Part shown: positions 15,118 through 23,156 of the stretch, piece by piece
Layout of the letters: each line of letters opens with the position of its first letter
Position numbering within the stretch: position 1 is the first letter of the stretch
Origin: an uncultured Flavobacteriaceae bacterium
Lineage (GTDB): Bacteria; Bacteroidota; Bacteroidia; Flavobacteriales; Flavobacteriaceae
Length of the DNA stretch: 36,890 bases
Direction of reading: 5' to 3'
NCBI GenBank assembly: GCA_938020445.1
Contig: CALIIC010000122.1
Span: 1 to 36,890 of the forward strand
Program-made: the position numbers and the translations under genes
Notes under the pieces: generated by a model
What the model saw: the letters and a program-made list of their open reading frames with translations, nothing else
What the model was told of the DNA's origin: nothing
Database searches by the model: none

Positions 15118-15933
15118 ATGGAAAATGCACAAGTATGGATTGACAAAGGAATTGGTTTTGCAACCGAGTATGGACCGAAAATTATCGGTGCAATTATTAT
15201 TTACATCATCGGTTCCTGGGTAATTAAAAAATTAATAGGCCTTATACGCAAGGCAATGCTCGCCAAAAAATATGACGAATCTTTGCAGAAATTTTTATTG
15301 AACTTGGTTTCATGGGCGTTGAAAATTTTCCTGATTATCATGGTAATTTCAAAATTGGGCGTTGAAACAACCAGTTTTGCAGCAATTATTGCAGCAGCCG
15401 GTCTTGCAATTGGCTTAGCCTTACAAGGGTCGCTTGCAAATTTTGCGGGAGGTGTTTTGTTGATTATTTTTAAACCTTATAAGATTGGGGATTTGATAGA
15501 GGCACAGGGGGTTACAGGAGTGATAAAGGAAATTGAAATCTTTACAACCAAATTGGTTACACCTGATAATAAATTGGCAATTGTACCGAACGGAGCCATG
15601 GCGAATGGTAATATTGTAAACTATACTGAAGAGGGGCAGATCCGGGTAGATACCACCATAGGTATCGGATATGATGAGGATATTAAAAAAGCAAAAGAGG
15701 TATTGTTGGCAGTGCTGACAACAAACCCAAAAGTATTGCAAGATCCTGCTCCCTCTGTAAATGTATCTGAATTAGCGGATAGTTCCGTCAATTTTGCGGT
15801 GCGTCCCTTTTGCAGGCCAGAAGACTACTGGGATGTGTATTTTGGCACGCTCGAAGGTTGTAAATTGGCCTTGGACAATGCAGGGATCGAAATTCCATAC
15901 CCACATGCGGTTGAAATTCAAAAACAAGGATAA
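15118..15933 (+). CDS. Small-conductance mechanosensitive channel, MscS family (copy 2)
   Basis: Same length as copy 1 (271 residues); by my count 30 positions differ, giving about 89% identity. Differences gather in the membrane part (for example VLRKVMNAKN against LIRKAMLAKK at 42-51) and at 171-175. The pore segment and the last 70 residues are nearly unchanged. Synonymous codon changes are frequent, so the duplication is not recent and both copies have been kept under selection. It has its own 171-nt upstream region and its own terminator. Confidence 0.94.
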   Translation: MENAQVWIDKGIGFATEYGPKIIGAIIIYIIGSWVIKKLIGLIRKAMLAKKYDESLQKFLLNLVSWALKIFLIIMVISKLGVETTSFAAIIAAAGLAIGLALQGSLANFAGGVLLIIFKPYKIGDLIEAQGVTGVIKEIEIFTTKLVTPDNKLAIVPNGAMANGNIVNYTEEGQIRVDTTIGIGYDEDIKKAKEVLLAVLTTNPKVLQDPAPSVNVSELADSSVNFAVRPFCRPEDYWDVYFGTLEGCKLALDNAGIEIPYPHAVEIQKQG

Positions 15934-15954
15934 CATTCAATTTGTTTTCAAAAG

Positions 15955-15979
15955 AAAAGACCGCCACTGGCGGTCTTTT
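15955..15979. terminator. Terminator between MscS copy 2 and purB
   Basis: AAAAGACCGCC (15955-15965) pairs with GGCGGTCTTTT (15969-15979) around a 3-nt loop, with T-runs on both strands. It can serve both convergent genes. Confidence 0.87.
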
Positions 15980-16001
15980 TTAGTTGTAGGTTATAAGTTT
16001 C

Positions 16002-17345
16002 TTAGATTCCCGTGTAGTTTGCGGGTGTAATCTGCTTGAGTTCGGTTTTAATATCCTCGGCAACCTCTAGCGTATCTATAAAATTGGCAATAGAAGATTG
16101 ATTGATGCGCTCATTGGTTCGGGTAAGTCCTTTAAGTGCTTCATAGGGGTTTGGATACCCTTCTCGTCTTAAGATCGTCTGTATGGCCTCGGCTACGACC
16201 GCCCAGTTGTTCTCCAAATCCTGCTCAAATTTTTCTTTGTTCAATAAGAGTTTTCCCAAGCCCTTCATTGTAGATTGAAATGCAATCATGGTATGGGCAA
16301 AAGGCATTCCGGCATTTCTTAAGACGGTGCTATCGGTAAGATCGCGCTGTAGCCTTGAAATAGGGAGTTTGGCAGATAAATGTTCGAACAAGGCATTGGC
16401 AATACCAAGGTTCCCTTCCGAATTTTCAAAATCAATAGGGTTTACCTTATGCGGCATCGCGGAGGAGCCTACCTCGCCTTTCTTGATCTTCTGTTTAAAA
16501 TAATCCATTGAAACATAGGTCCAGAAATCACGATCAAGATCTAGAATAATGGTATTGATGCGTTTCAGTGTGTCGAACAATGCCGCCATATGGTCATAAT
16601 GTTCAATTTGTGTAGTCGGAAACGAATGGTGTAGACCTAGTTTTTCTTGAACGAACCGCTCTCCGAAATTTTTCCAATCAATTGTTGGGTAGGCTACTTT
16701 GTGCGCATTAAAATTTCCTGTAGCACCACCAAACTTGGCTGCGCTGGGAATGTCATTTAAGAGGTTGAATTGTTCTTTAAGCCGCACAACAAAAACAGCT
16801 ATTTCCTTCCCGAGACGGGTAGGGGAGGCCGGTTGTCCGTGTGTTCTTGCAAGCATAGGAATGGCAGCCCATTCGCTTGCCAGCTCTTGAAGTTTTTTCA
16901 ACAAGTCTAAATAGGCGGGCACGTATACTTCATTCATTGCCTCCTTGATGGATAAAGGGATTGCCGTATTGTTGATGTCCTGAGAAGTGAGTCCAAAATG
17001 GATAAATTCTTTAAAAGATTGCAACCCTAACGCATCGAATTTTTCTTTGATGAAATATTCAACGGCCTTCACGTCGTGATTGGTAATTTTCTCAATTTCT
17101 TTGATCGCTTTTGCATCCTCTGATGAAAACGTTCCATAAATAGCGCGAAGGGCGTCAAAATTAGAATGGTTGAAATCGATCAGCTGGGGCAAGGGAATTT
17201 CGCATAAGGCAATGAAATACTCTATTTCTACCAGTACTCTATATTTTATAAGCGCTTCCTCAGAAAAATATGGGGCTAAGTTGGCTGTTTTGCTGCGATA
17301 CCTTCCATCAATAGGAGAAATGGCATTTAAGGGAGTCAAAGACAT
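16002..17345 (-). CDS. purB: Adenylosuccinate lyase
   Basis: Cytosolic enzyme of purine synthesis acting on SAICAR and adenylosuccinate. The 447-residue protein has the N-terminal SPIDGRYRSKT, LTSQDINNTA, ARTHGQPASPTRLGKE with its catalytic histidine, and the flexible-loop signature GSSAMPHKVNPIDFENSEGNL of the fumarase/aspartase superfamily. It opens and ends as in E. coli-type PurB. A promoter at 17378-17407 gives a short leader. It converges with the mscS genes. Confidence 0.96.
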   Translation of the reverse strand: MSLTPLNAISPIDGRYRSKTANLAPYFSEEALIKYRVLVEIEYFIALCEIPLPQLIDFNHSNFDALRAIYGTFSSEDAKAIKEIEKITNHDVKAVEYFIKEKFDALGLQSFKEFIHFGLTSQDINNTAIPLSIKEAMNEVYVPAYLDLLKKLQELASEWAAIPMLARTHGQPASPTRLGKEIAVFVVRLKEQFNLLNDIPSAAKFGGATGNFNAHKVAYPTIDWKNFGERFVQEKLGLHHSFPTTQIEHYDHMAALFDTLKRINTIILDLDRDFWTYVSMDYFKQKIKKGEVGSSAMPHKVNPIDFENSEGNLGIANALFEHLSAKLPISRLQRDLTDSTVLRNAGMPFAHTMIAFQSTMKGLGKLLLNKEKFEQDLENNWAVVAEAIQTILRREGYPNPYEALKGLTRTNERINQSSIANFIDTLEVAEDIKTELKQITPANYTGI

Positions 17346-17377
17346 GTTTTCGAAGTTGATTGCTGTTTTGAAAGTTG

Positions 17378-17407
17378 CAAAGATACCTATATACCAGAGA
17401 GTTTAAA
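17378..17407 (-). promoter_or_regulatory. Promoter of purB
   Basis: On the minus strand, TATCTTTG (17378-17385) fits TAnnTTTG, with TTTA (17404-17407) 18 nt upstream in the -33 place. The start site would be near 17371, about 25 nt before the purB ATG. Confidence 0.55.
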
Positions 17408-17467
17408 AGTAGGTTGAAGATTGTTTTCCGTAGGTTTTCAACTAAATAGTACTTTCATGCCCGACTT

Positions 17468-18037
17468 TTAGGAAATCTTTTCGAGTGTCATTCGGGCACG
17501 AGCCTTATAGGCGGCGCTACCAAAGGCATAGTTTCGCTCCAAAACCAGTTTTAATTCAGGATGTATCCAATCGAATTTACGCCCCAATAAGAGCAAACAA
17601 GTCATTGCGTAGGCTTGCGGGGCCACTTTTTGTTCTGTAATCAACCAGTCAAAACAAACGGTTGCTAGCCGCTCAAGATGTATCTCATTAAGTGCATTTT
17701 GTACAGCGTTCTTTTCCTTGGAGAAATAGGCTTTGACCAGATACTCACAAATTTTGGCCATCGGCCTTATAGAGGAATCGAGGCGCACCAGGCCACAGTT
17801 TTCAGTGAAAGTATCCAGATAGGGGAAAATAAAATCGATCGTTTCTTTCGCTGTAAACTCCAATACCCAGCAGGCACGGGAAGAAATAGGGTCATCTATC
17901 GTAAAGGCAATTTCCAATAAGAGGGGAACAAGGTTGGGATTTTTTTTTACAACAAGCGCCATTTCAAGTCTTTTTTCCCTTGAATGGTTCACATAGCTAA
18001 GCGAGTCATATAATTCGTCTTTGGTCACAAATTGCAC
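17468..18037 (-). CDS. Uncharacterised all-helical protein (HEAT-like)
   Basis: 189-residue protein with no signal peptide, membrane helix or recognised catalytic motif. It reads as successive amphipathic helices (ELYDSLSYVN; REKRLEMALVVKKNPNLVPLLLEIAFT; SSRACWVLEFTAKETIDFIFPYLDTF; APQAYAMTCLLLLGRKF), as in HEAT/armadillo-like repeat proteins. The aspartate-rich DDPISSRACWVLEF segment recalls HEAT turns. It lies 122 nt upstream of purB on the same strand, but purB seems to have its own promoter, so a functional tie is uncertain. I would keep it as hypothetical; a protein-binding scaffold role is only a guess. Confidence 0.75.
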   Translation of the reverse strand: MQFVTKDELYDSLSYVNHSREKRLEMALVVKKNPNLVPLLLEIAFTIDDPISSRACWVLEFTAKETIDFIFPYLDTFTENCGLVRLDSSIRPMAKICEYLVKAYFSKEKNAVQNALNEIHLERLATVCFDWLITEQKVAPQAYAMTCLLLLGRKFDWIHPELKLVLERNYAFGSAAYKARARMTLEKIS

Positions 18038-18257
18038 TTTTATACTTTCTTGTTAGGAAGGTATGAAATTAGTAAAAAAACTGGGTTTATAGTAATGATA
18101 AGAATCTGGCTTAACACCCTGAAAAACTTTTCTTTTGGTGAATAAACGGGCCTTGTTCTTTTAAACTTCAATTCATCTAAGAAAGTAGCTTTTGTTGTAA
18201 TATATAATTGTCATAAAACCCTGATAACATTTCAAGCAGTCCTTGGCCTTTTAGCGG

Positions 18258-18288
18258 CAAAGTTGCGTATGTAATGACAAAAGGCAAT
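18258..18288 (-). promoter_or_regulatory. Weak candidate promoter for the helical orphan gene
   Basis: On the minus strand, CAACTTTG (18258-18265, one mismatch to TAnnTTTG) is preceded after 19 nt by ATTG (18285-18288). It would give a leader of about 210 nt for the gene starting at 18037. The rest of the 258-nt gap (18038-18295) shows nothing I recognise. Confidence 0.3.
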
Positions 18289-18295
18289 GGAAAAA

Positions 18296-18991
18296 CTAGG
18301 ATATTTTATGAATCAAATCGTTAACAAGAGCTGGCACTCCTACGGAAGCTTTATTGGGTAAGACGGTCAAATTCCCATAATTGCTTTCAGATATACTTGG
18401 TTTAGGATCGATGAAAAAGACCTCGGTAGTATCTTTTGCGTAATCTACAAGGCCTGCGGCCGGGTACACCTGCATAGAAGTACCTATGATGATAATGATA
18501 TCCGCTTGCGCGACCAGTTTTGCCGCGGAATCAAGCAACGGTACCATTTCTCCAAACCATACAATATGTGGCCTTAATTGATGCCCTTCCGGACATTGCT
18601 CCCCAATGACTAAATCGTGCTTCCAATCCAGTACCGTTGACTCGTTTCCCGCACTCCTGACCTTGAAGAGTTCTCCATGTAAATGCATAACATTGCTGCT
18701 ACCTGCTCTTTCGTGCAGGTCATCCACATTTTGGGTAACAATATGCACTTCAAAATGTGTTTCCAAGGTTACAAGTGCCTTATGGGCGGCGTTGGGTTCT
18801 ACTAACAATAACTGCCTTCTACGTTGGTTGTAAAAGTCTAATACAAGTTCTGGGTTTTGCGCAAAACCCTGTGGAGAGGCCACCTCCATTACATCGTGTC
18901 CTTCCCAAAGGCCATCTGCGTCCCTGAACGTCTTAATTCCGCTTTCGGCACTCATACCAGCGCCGGTAAGTACCACAATTTTATTTTTCAT
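18296..18991 (-). CDS. cobB: Sir2-family NAD-dependent protein deacylase (class III, SIRT5/CobB-like)
   Basis: NAD-dependent lysine deacylase of 231 residues. Motifs in order: GAGMSAESGIKTFRD (10-24), TQNVDDLHERAG (86-97), catalytic His105 in HLHGEL, PHIVWFGEMVP and IIIIGTSMQVYPAAG. Tyr54 and Arg57 (FYNQRRR) form the YxxR pair that in SIRT5 and E. coli CobB binds the acid group of succinyl- or malonyl-lysine, so desuccinylation is likely. The zinc-binding region holds just one cysteine (Cys133, EQCPEGH) instead of four, so the structural zinc is probably lost. Despite the name, CobB here has no demonstrated link with the cob operon. It is divergent from trmH, whose start is 44 nt away. Confidence 0.9.
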   Translation of the reverse strand: MKNKIVVLTGAGMSAESGIKTFRDADGLWEGHDVMEVASPQGFAQNPELVLDFYNQRRRQLLLVEPNAAHKALVTLETHFEVHIVTQNVDDLHERAGSSNVMHLHGELFKVRSAGNESTVLDWKHDLVIGEQCPEGHQLRPHIVWFGEMVPLLDSAAKLVAQADIIIIIGTSMQVYPAAGLVDYAKDTTEVFFIDPKPSISESNYGNLTVLPNKASVGVPALVNDLIHKIS

Positions 18992-19035
18992 TGTACGATA
19001 TTAGGGTTAAAAATAGAGTTTTGTATTTTAGTTTT

Positions 19036-19704
19036 ATGGATAATGGGCATCTTTTAAAGTATTTGGAAGAATTTATTAGTCAAGAACGCAAAGAACGTTT
19101 TAAGGAAATTTTAAAGAAACGTACCAATTATATTACGGTGGCGATCGAAGATGTTTTTCAGATGCACAATACAAGCGCTGTCATACGCAGTTGTGAGGTT
19201 TTTGGTATTCAGGATGCACATGTTATCGAAGGTAGATTCGGGAAACGATTGGATAAGAATATCGCTATGGGAGCTGAACAATGGGTAGATGTACATCGTT
19301 ATGAAAATGCTAAAAATTGCATAGACGTATTAAGGGCGAAAGGGTACGCAATTATAGCTACGACACCACATAATGATTCCTGTCTTCTAAAAGATTTTGA
19401 GATTACCCAAAAAACGGCGTTTTTCTTTGGAACGGAAAAAGAAGGGCTTAGTGAGGAGGTGCTGGCAGCCGCTGATGGTTTCCTTAAAATCCCGATGATG
19501 GGTTTTACCGAGAGCCTTAACATATCGGTTTCCGCAGCGATTATTCTACAGGACCTGTCGGTTAAATTGAGGAACACAAATTTGGATTGGCAATTGTCCG
19601 AATCTGAAATGGTTGAAAAACAACTCGATTGGACTAAAAAATCTATCAAAAGTATCAATGCTATTTTGAGACGATATGAAAAAAGCAAGGGTATTAAAAC
19701 ATAA
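19036..19704 (+). CDS. trmH: tRNA (guanosine-2'-O-)-methyltransferase, TrmH/SpoU family
   Basis: SAM-dependent 2'-O-methyltransferase with the alpha/beta knot fold, probably acting on G18 of tRNA. The 222-residue protein carries motif 1 MHNTSAVIRSCEVFG, motif 2 FFFGTEKEGLSEEVL and motif 3 IPMMGFTESLNISVSAAIIL. The short N-terminus and the C-terminal helical extension fit TrmH better than RlmB or the longer SpoU paralogs. I chose the ATG at 19036 (MDNGHLLKYLEEF) over the frame start at 18991, which would extend to the sirtuin start codon on the other strand. Confidence 0.88.
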   Translation: MDNGHLLKYLEEFISQERKERFKEILKKRTNYITVAIEDVFQMHNTSAVIRSCEVFGIQDAHVIEGRFGKRLDKNIAMGAEQWVDVHRYENAKNCIDVLRAKGYAIIATTPHNDSCLLKDFEITQKTAFFFGTEKEGLSEEVLAAADGFLKIPMMGFTESLNISVSAAIILQDLSVKLRNTNLDWQLSESEMVEKQLDWTKKSIKSINAILRRYEKSKGIKT

Positions 19705-19799
19705 CCAGAATGCGCATCAGAGCTGAACGGAAAACTACTTCTTGATAAGGTTCATATTTTTTGATTATATTTAGATACAACTAACTAATTGATATACAA

Positions 19800-20327
19800 A
19801 TGACTACACTACTTTACATTCTTGTGGGGATTATCGGGTTAATAGTAATACTAGCCTTGATAGCACCTAAAAGCTACGATGTTTCTCGCTCTACCGAAAT
19901 AGCAAAACCAAAAGACGAGGTGTTTACTTACCTAAGGTCTCTTAAAAAGATGGATGAATGGTCGCCCTGGGCCAAAAAAGACCCTGAGATGCTTAAAAAG
20001 TTTACCGGTACTGATGGGGAGGTAGGAAGTATGAGCTATTGGAATGGCAATAAAGATGTAGGCGAGGGAGAACAGGAGATAAAAAAAATTATTGATGGGG
20101 AACGTATTGAAGCGGAACTTCGGTTTCTAAAACCTTGGAAATCAACTTCTGATTGTTACTTCGATGTAACTGATTCAGGCAATGGTACTACCAAGGTTAC
20201 TTGGGGTTTTTCTGGCAAAAATAAGTTTCCCATGAGCATTTTCTCGCTTTTCGTTAGCATGGATAAGATGGTAGGAAAAGATTTTGAGGAAGGGATGCGT
20301 AGCTTGAAATCAGTTATGGAAGGTTGA
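19800..20327 (+). CDS. SRPBCC (START-like) family protein with N-terminal membrane helix
   Basis: 175 residues: one N-terminal membrane segment (about 3-22, TLLYILVGIIGLIVILALIA) followed by a START-like ligand-binding domain with the common opening KSYDVSRSTEIAKPKDEVFTYL, MDEWSPWAKKDP and VTWGFSGKN. The family binds hydrophobic ligands, but no specific ligand can be read from the sequence. It stands as a single gene between trmH and the convergent amylase gene. Confidence 0.85.
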   Translation: MTTLLYILVGIIGLIVILALIAPKSYDVSRSTEIAKPKDEVFTYLRSLKKMDEWSPWAKKDPEMLKKFTGTDGEVGSMSYWNGNKDVGEGEQEIKKIIDGERIEAELRFLKPWKSTSDCYFDVTDSGNGTTKVTWGFSGKNKFPMSIFSLFVSMDKMVGKDFEEGMRSLKSVMEG

Positions 20328-20494
20328 TTTCGTAGGCTTCGTCAAACCGCTCGTGGTATTAATACTCGTTTAAAAGCACGGTATTTTAATACGACAGCTT
20401 TACTAGGTCAATACAAACACTCTTCCAGAAGTCCTACGTATTCAGATAACCACCAACCAAGTAGCGCCCTTAATAAGTATGGGAGAAATTAGGA

Positions 20495-22195
20495 TCAGTC
20501 AACAAGCTCGAGAAGGGCAATGTCATGCTCATTATCCAAAATTACTTTTCCATTTTTCACTTCAACCTTTGTTTGAGAGTAGGTGTCAAAAAGTTGTGTA
20601 CCATCTCCGAAAAATCCTTTCACCCAAAGCGATTTTTTTCCCTTTGGCAATTCGAGCCCTACAACCACTTTATCCTTGAAATCTCCCTGCATATAAGTTC
20701 TGCTAAACACATAGGGTTTTTTGCCCAAGCGTTTGTGTTTTCCCGCTCCAATTGCGGGATGATTATCTCTAAACTGCCCCAACTTCTGCCAATGCCGATT
20801 AATTTTTTGAATTTCCGGTACACTATCAAGCTCTTCCCAGTTCATCATTGACCGCAAGGTGGCATCTCCCTGCGTACCTTCAATAACAAGACTACGGGCC
20901 GTTTCATCGCCATAGTATATTTGGGAGGCACCAGGTGTTAATAATAAGACATTGGCGGCACGAATAGGGTCTGTACGGTCCTTGTCAAACGGAGCCCCAT
21001 CATCATGTGATGTCAAGTAATTTACGATACCCTTGTCTTTCAACTTGGTACGAAGTAATTTATGGTATTTACTAAAGATGGCATCATACGATTTGTTGGC
21101 CGCATCGTGTTTTAATTCAAAATTGATCAGGCTGTGAAAACCATGATTATAGAAGTCAACTTTTTTATCTCCAAAGTCAAAATCCCTTCCATTTGAAATA
21201 CCATAGTTATAGACTTCTCCAACCATATAAAAGGCATTGTCATCAAGTACCTGGGTAGGATTTCTTTTTTTCCAAGTATCAAATGCATGCGATGCTTCTT
21301 TGTATAGTTCGGCCCAGGCCTTTTCATCGGCATGTTTTACCGTATCTACTCTGAAGCCATCGATACCCAGATCGTTTACATAATCGGCCAACCATTTTAT
21401 GATATAAAACCTTGGGGCTCTGGGGTATCCGGTACGCTCAAAAAATAATTGTAGTTCATCAAGCTCATTGCTGAGCCTTCCTTCTTCTTTCCACTTAGCT
21501 AGCAGTGCATCTGGCAATTCTACGGGAGCATCGGATTCCGTGAGAATATCCGGCAGGTTAGCAACCAATGTACATGCTGTCGTATTTTCATAAGTTGTAA
21601 ATGCACACGGAGGTTCTGTTCGCACCCATTCGCTCGGCCAAACTGGGTCTTCTTCGGTTACGGGTCCCGTATGGTTTACAACCACATCCATCAACACCCG
21701 TATTCCCTTTTCATGTGCTTTTTTAACTAAAGCCTCCAGTTCTTTTTTAGTTCCGAAATTCGGATCTAAGGCGGTCCAATCTTTGGCCCAATAACCATGA
21801 TACCCATATGTATTACCGGTACCTTCATCGGTAGCACCATGAATTTGCTCCACGACCGGAGTAAACCAAATAGCGTTGACACCGAGGTCTGAAAAATAGT
21901 CATCATCGATTTTTTGTGTAATTCCAGCAATGTCCCCTCCCATAAAACCTCTTAAGGTCGCCGTTGAATCGGTACGCCCAAAGGTGGTGTCATTTTCGAT
22001 ATTACCGTTTTTGAAACGATCGGTAAGTAAAAAATAAATATTTGCACCATCCCATACAAAAGGCGCTTCTTTTTCAGGAACCTTGAGAATCGTATCTACT
22101 GCAGCAGCTATAGGCGGTGGAGTTGTGTCTTTTTTTACTTCCTTACATGAAAAAAACAAAAATAAAAGGGAAATAGTAATGAAGGTCTTCGTCAT
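20495..22195 (-). CDS. GH13 alpha-amylase family lipoprotein
   Basis: Glycoside hydrolase cleaving alpha-glucans, 566 residues. The lipobox ends at Cys17 (LFLFFSC) followed by KEVKK, which suggests anchoring on the periplasmic side. GH13 regions: DVVVNH (170-175), GFRVDTVKH with nucleophile Asp284, MVGEVYN with acid/base Glu327, and YLTSHDD with Asp398. The opening VWDGANIYFLLTDRFKNGN and MGGDIAGITQKID are typical of secreted amylases. A cysteine pair (Cys197, Cys208) sits in the B-domain. A C-terminal beta domain follows the barrel. No SusC/D or other PUL gene is adjacent, so it looks like a stand-alone maltodextrin-degrading enzyme. Confidence 0.92.
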   Translation of the reverse strand: MTKTFITISLLFLFFSCKEVKKDTTPPPIAAAVDTILKVPEKEAPFVWDGANIYFLLTDRFKNGNIENDTTFGRTDSTATLRGFMGGDIAGITQKIDDDYFSDLGVNAIWFTPVVEQIHGATDEGTGNTYGYHGYWAKDWTALDPNFGTKKELEALVKKAHEKGIRVLMDVVVNHTGPVTEEDPVWPSEWVRTEPPCAFTTYENTTACTLVANLPDILTESDAPVELPDALLAKWKEEGRLSNELDELQLFFERTGYPRAPRFYIIKWLADYVNDLGIDGFRVDTVKHADEKAWAELYKEASHAFDTWKKRNPTQVLDDNAFYMVGEVYNYGISNGRDFDFGDKKVDFYNHGFHSLINFELKHDAANKSYDAIFSKYHKLLRTKLKDKGIVNYLTSHDDGAPFDKDRTDPIRAANVLLLTPGASQIYYGDETARSLVIEGTQGDATLRSMMNWEELDSVPEIQKINRHWQKLGQFRDNHPAIGAGKHKRLGKKPYVFSRTYMQGDFKDKVVVGLELPKGKKSLWVKGFFGDGTQLFDTYSQTKVEVKNGKVILDNEHDIALLELVD

Positions 22196-22286
22196 AGATA
22201 CGGCTTTATCCTGCTATTGGGGAACATGCGAATGCATGCTATTATATTTTTCATAAAGCTATAAAATGATAGGGGAACTAGAAAAT

Positions 22287-23066
22287 TTATTTTTTTCTAT
22301 TAAGTACTTTGAATTCCTCGTAACAGCTGCTGATCGCATCTAGAATCTGAAGATCGTTCGCTGTAGTGATGAACGATTTGGAGTAGTTGCAATTATTTAA
22401 GATATCTTCGATGTCAACTTTTTTGATATGCAGTAGTTCCATAAGTACTTCCCTATCGAATTTAGTCGCCAGTAAGTCTCTTATTTCGTCTTCTTCCTTT
22501 ATTTTGCGGAGCTTTCGCATTTGGTTCGGCTTTTTGCCAAACAAGTTCCGAAGTAAATCAGCAGGGTTTAGAATAGCACCCAAAACCTTGGTAACCGCAC
22601 TAGGGTTTTTATTACCTCCTTCATAACCGACGGATAGGCCCGAAATACTATATTGATACGAAGTATTTATCGGTAGGTTCTTTACATCTATCTCCAAATA
22701 TCCAGTTAATTGATAGGGCGTAACGATTACTTCCTCGAGTGCGTAGGCCAATTCGGTAAGGGATATTTTAGTGTCCTTAAATTTGAACATATCGTTAGTG
22801 ACCCTCACTTTTTGAGGTTTAAAACCGAGATACGAAAAATAAAGCGTATCGTTTACAGCAGCCGAAATTGCAAACGCACCTTCCTTGTTTGTAATAGTAC
22901 CAACCACCTCATTTAAGTTGATAACGTGCACACTTTCTAAAGGAGCATCGGTCTGGGCATTGATTACCAATGCTTTTATTTCTTTAGTAACTACATTTTC
23001 CTCGGTATCTTGGCCATATGCTATGCAAGCTAAAAGAAGAACTATCCATCTAATGTGTTTTACCAT
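22287..23066 (-). CDS. Exported protein with carboxypeptidase-regulatory-like domain
   Basis: 259-residue protein with a signal peptide ending AYGQ (about 19) and then a CarboxypepD_reg-like beta-sandwich (about 30-105: ALVINAQTDAPLESVHVINL, GTITNKEGAFAI, LYFSYLGFKPQKV, LEEVIVTPY). In Bacteroidota this module is usual at the N-terminus of SusC receptors; here no plug or barrel follows. The C-terminal half is helical and charged (RKLRKIKEEDEIRDLLATKFD; ILNNCNYSKSF). I start at the ATG at 23066; the longer frame to 23105 adds 13 residues before the signal peptide and reaches the helicase terminator. Function unknown, probably envelope-associated. Confidence 0.78.
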   Translation of the reverse strand: MVKHIRWIVLLLACIAYGQDTEENVVTKEIKALVINAQTDAPLESVHVINLNEVVGTITNKEGAFAISAAVNDTLYFSYLGFKPQKVRVTNDMFKFKDTKISLTELAYALEEVIVTPYQLTGYLEIDVKNLPINTSYQYSISGLSVGYEGGNKNPSAVTKVLGAILNPADLLRNLFGKKPNQMRKLRKIKEEDEIRDLLATKFDREVLMELLHIKKVDIEDILNNCNYSKSFITTANDLQILDAISSCYEEFKVLNRKK

Positions 23067-23103
23067 GCTGTACGTATCGCTTGTAAAAATACTAAACAAA
23101 ACC

Positions 23104-23129
23104 AAAAAATACGCCGAAGCGTATTTTTT
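23104..23129 (-). terminator. UUCG-capped terminator of the DEAD-box helicase gene
   Basis: On the minus strand an 11-bp stem (AAAAAATACGC/GCGTATTTTTT) is closed by a TTCG loop on a C-G pair, an extra-stable tetraloop, and ends in a T-run. It lies 28 nt after the helicase stop. Confidence 0.9.
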
Positions 23130-23156
23130 AGTGAAGAATTAACATAATGTAATTTT

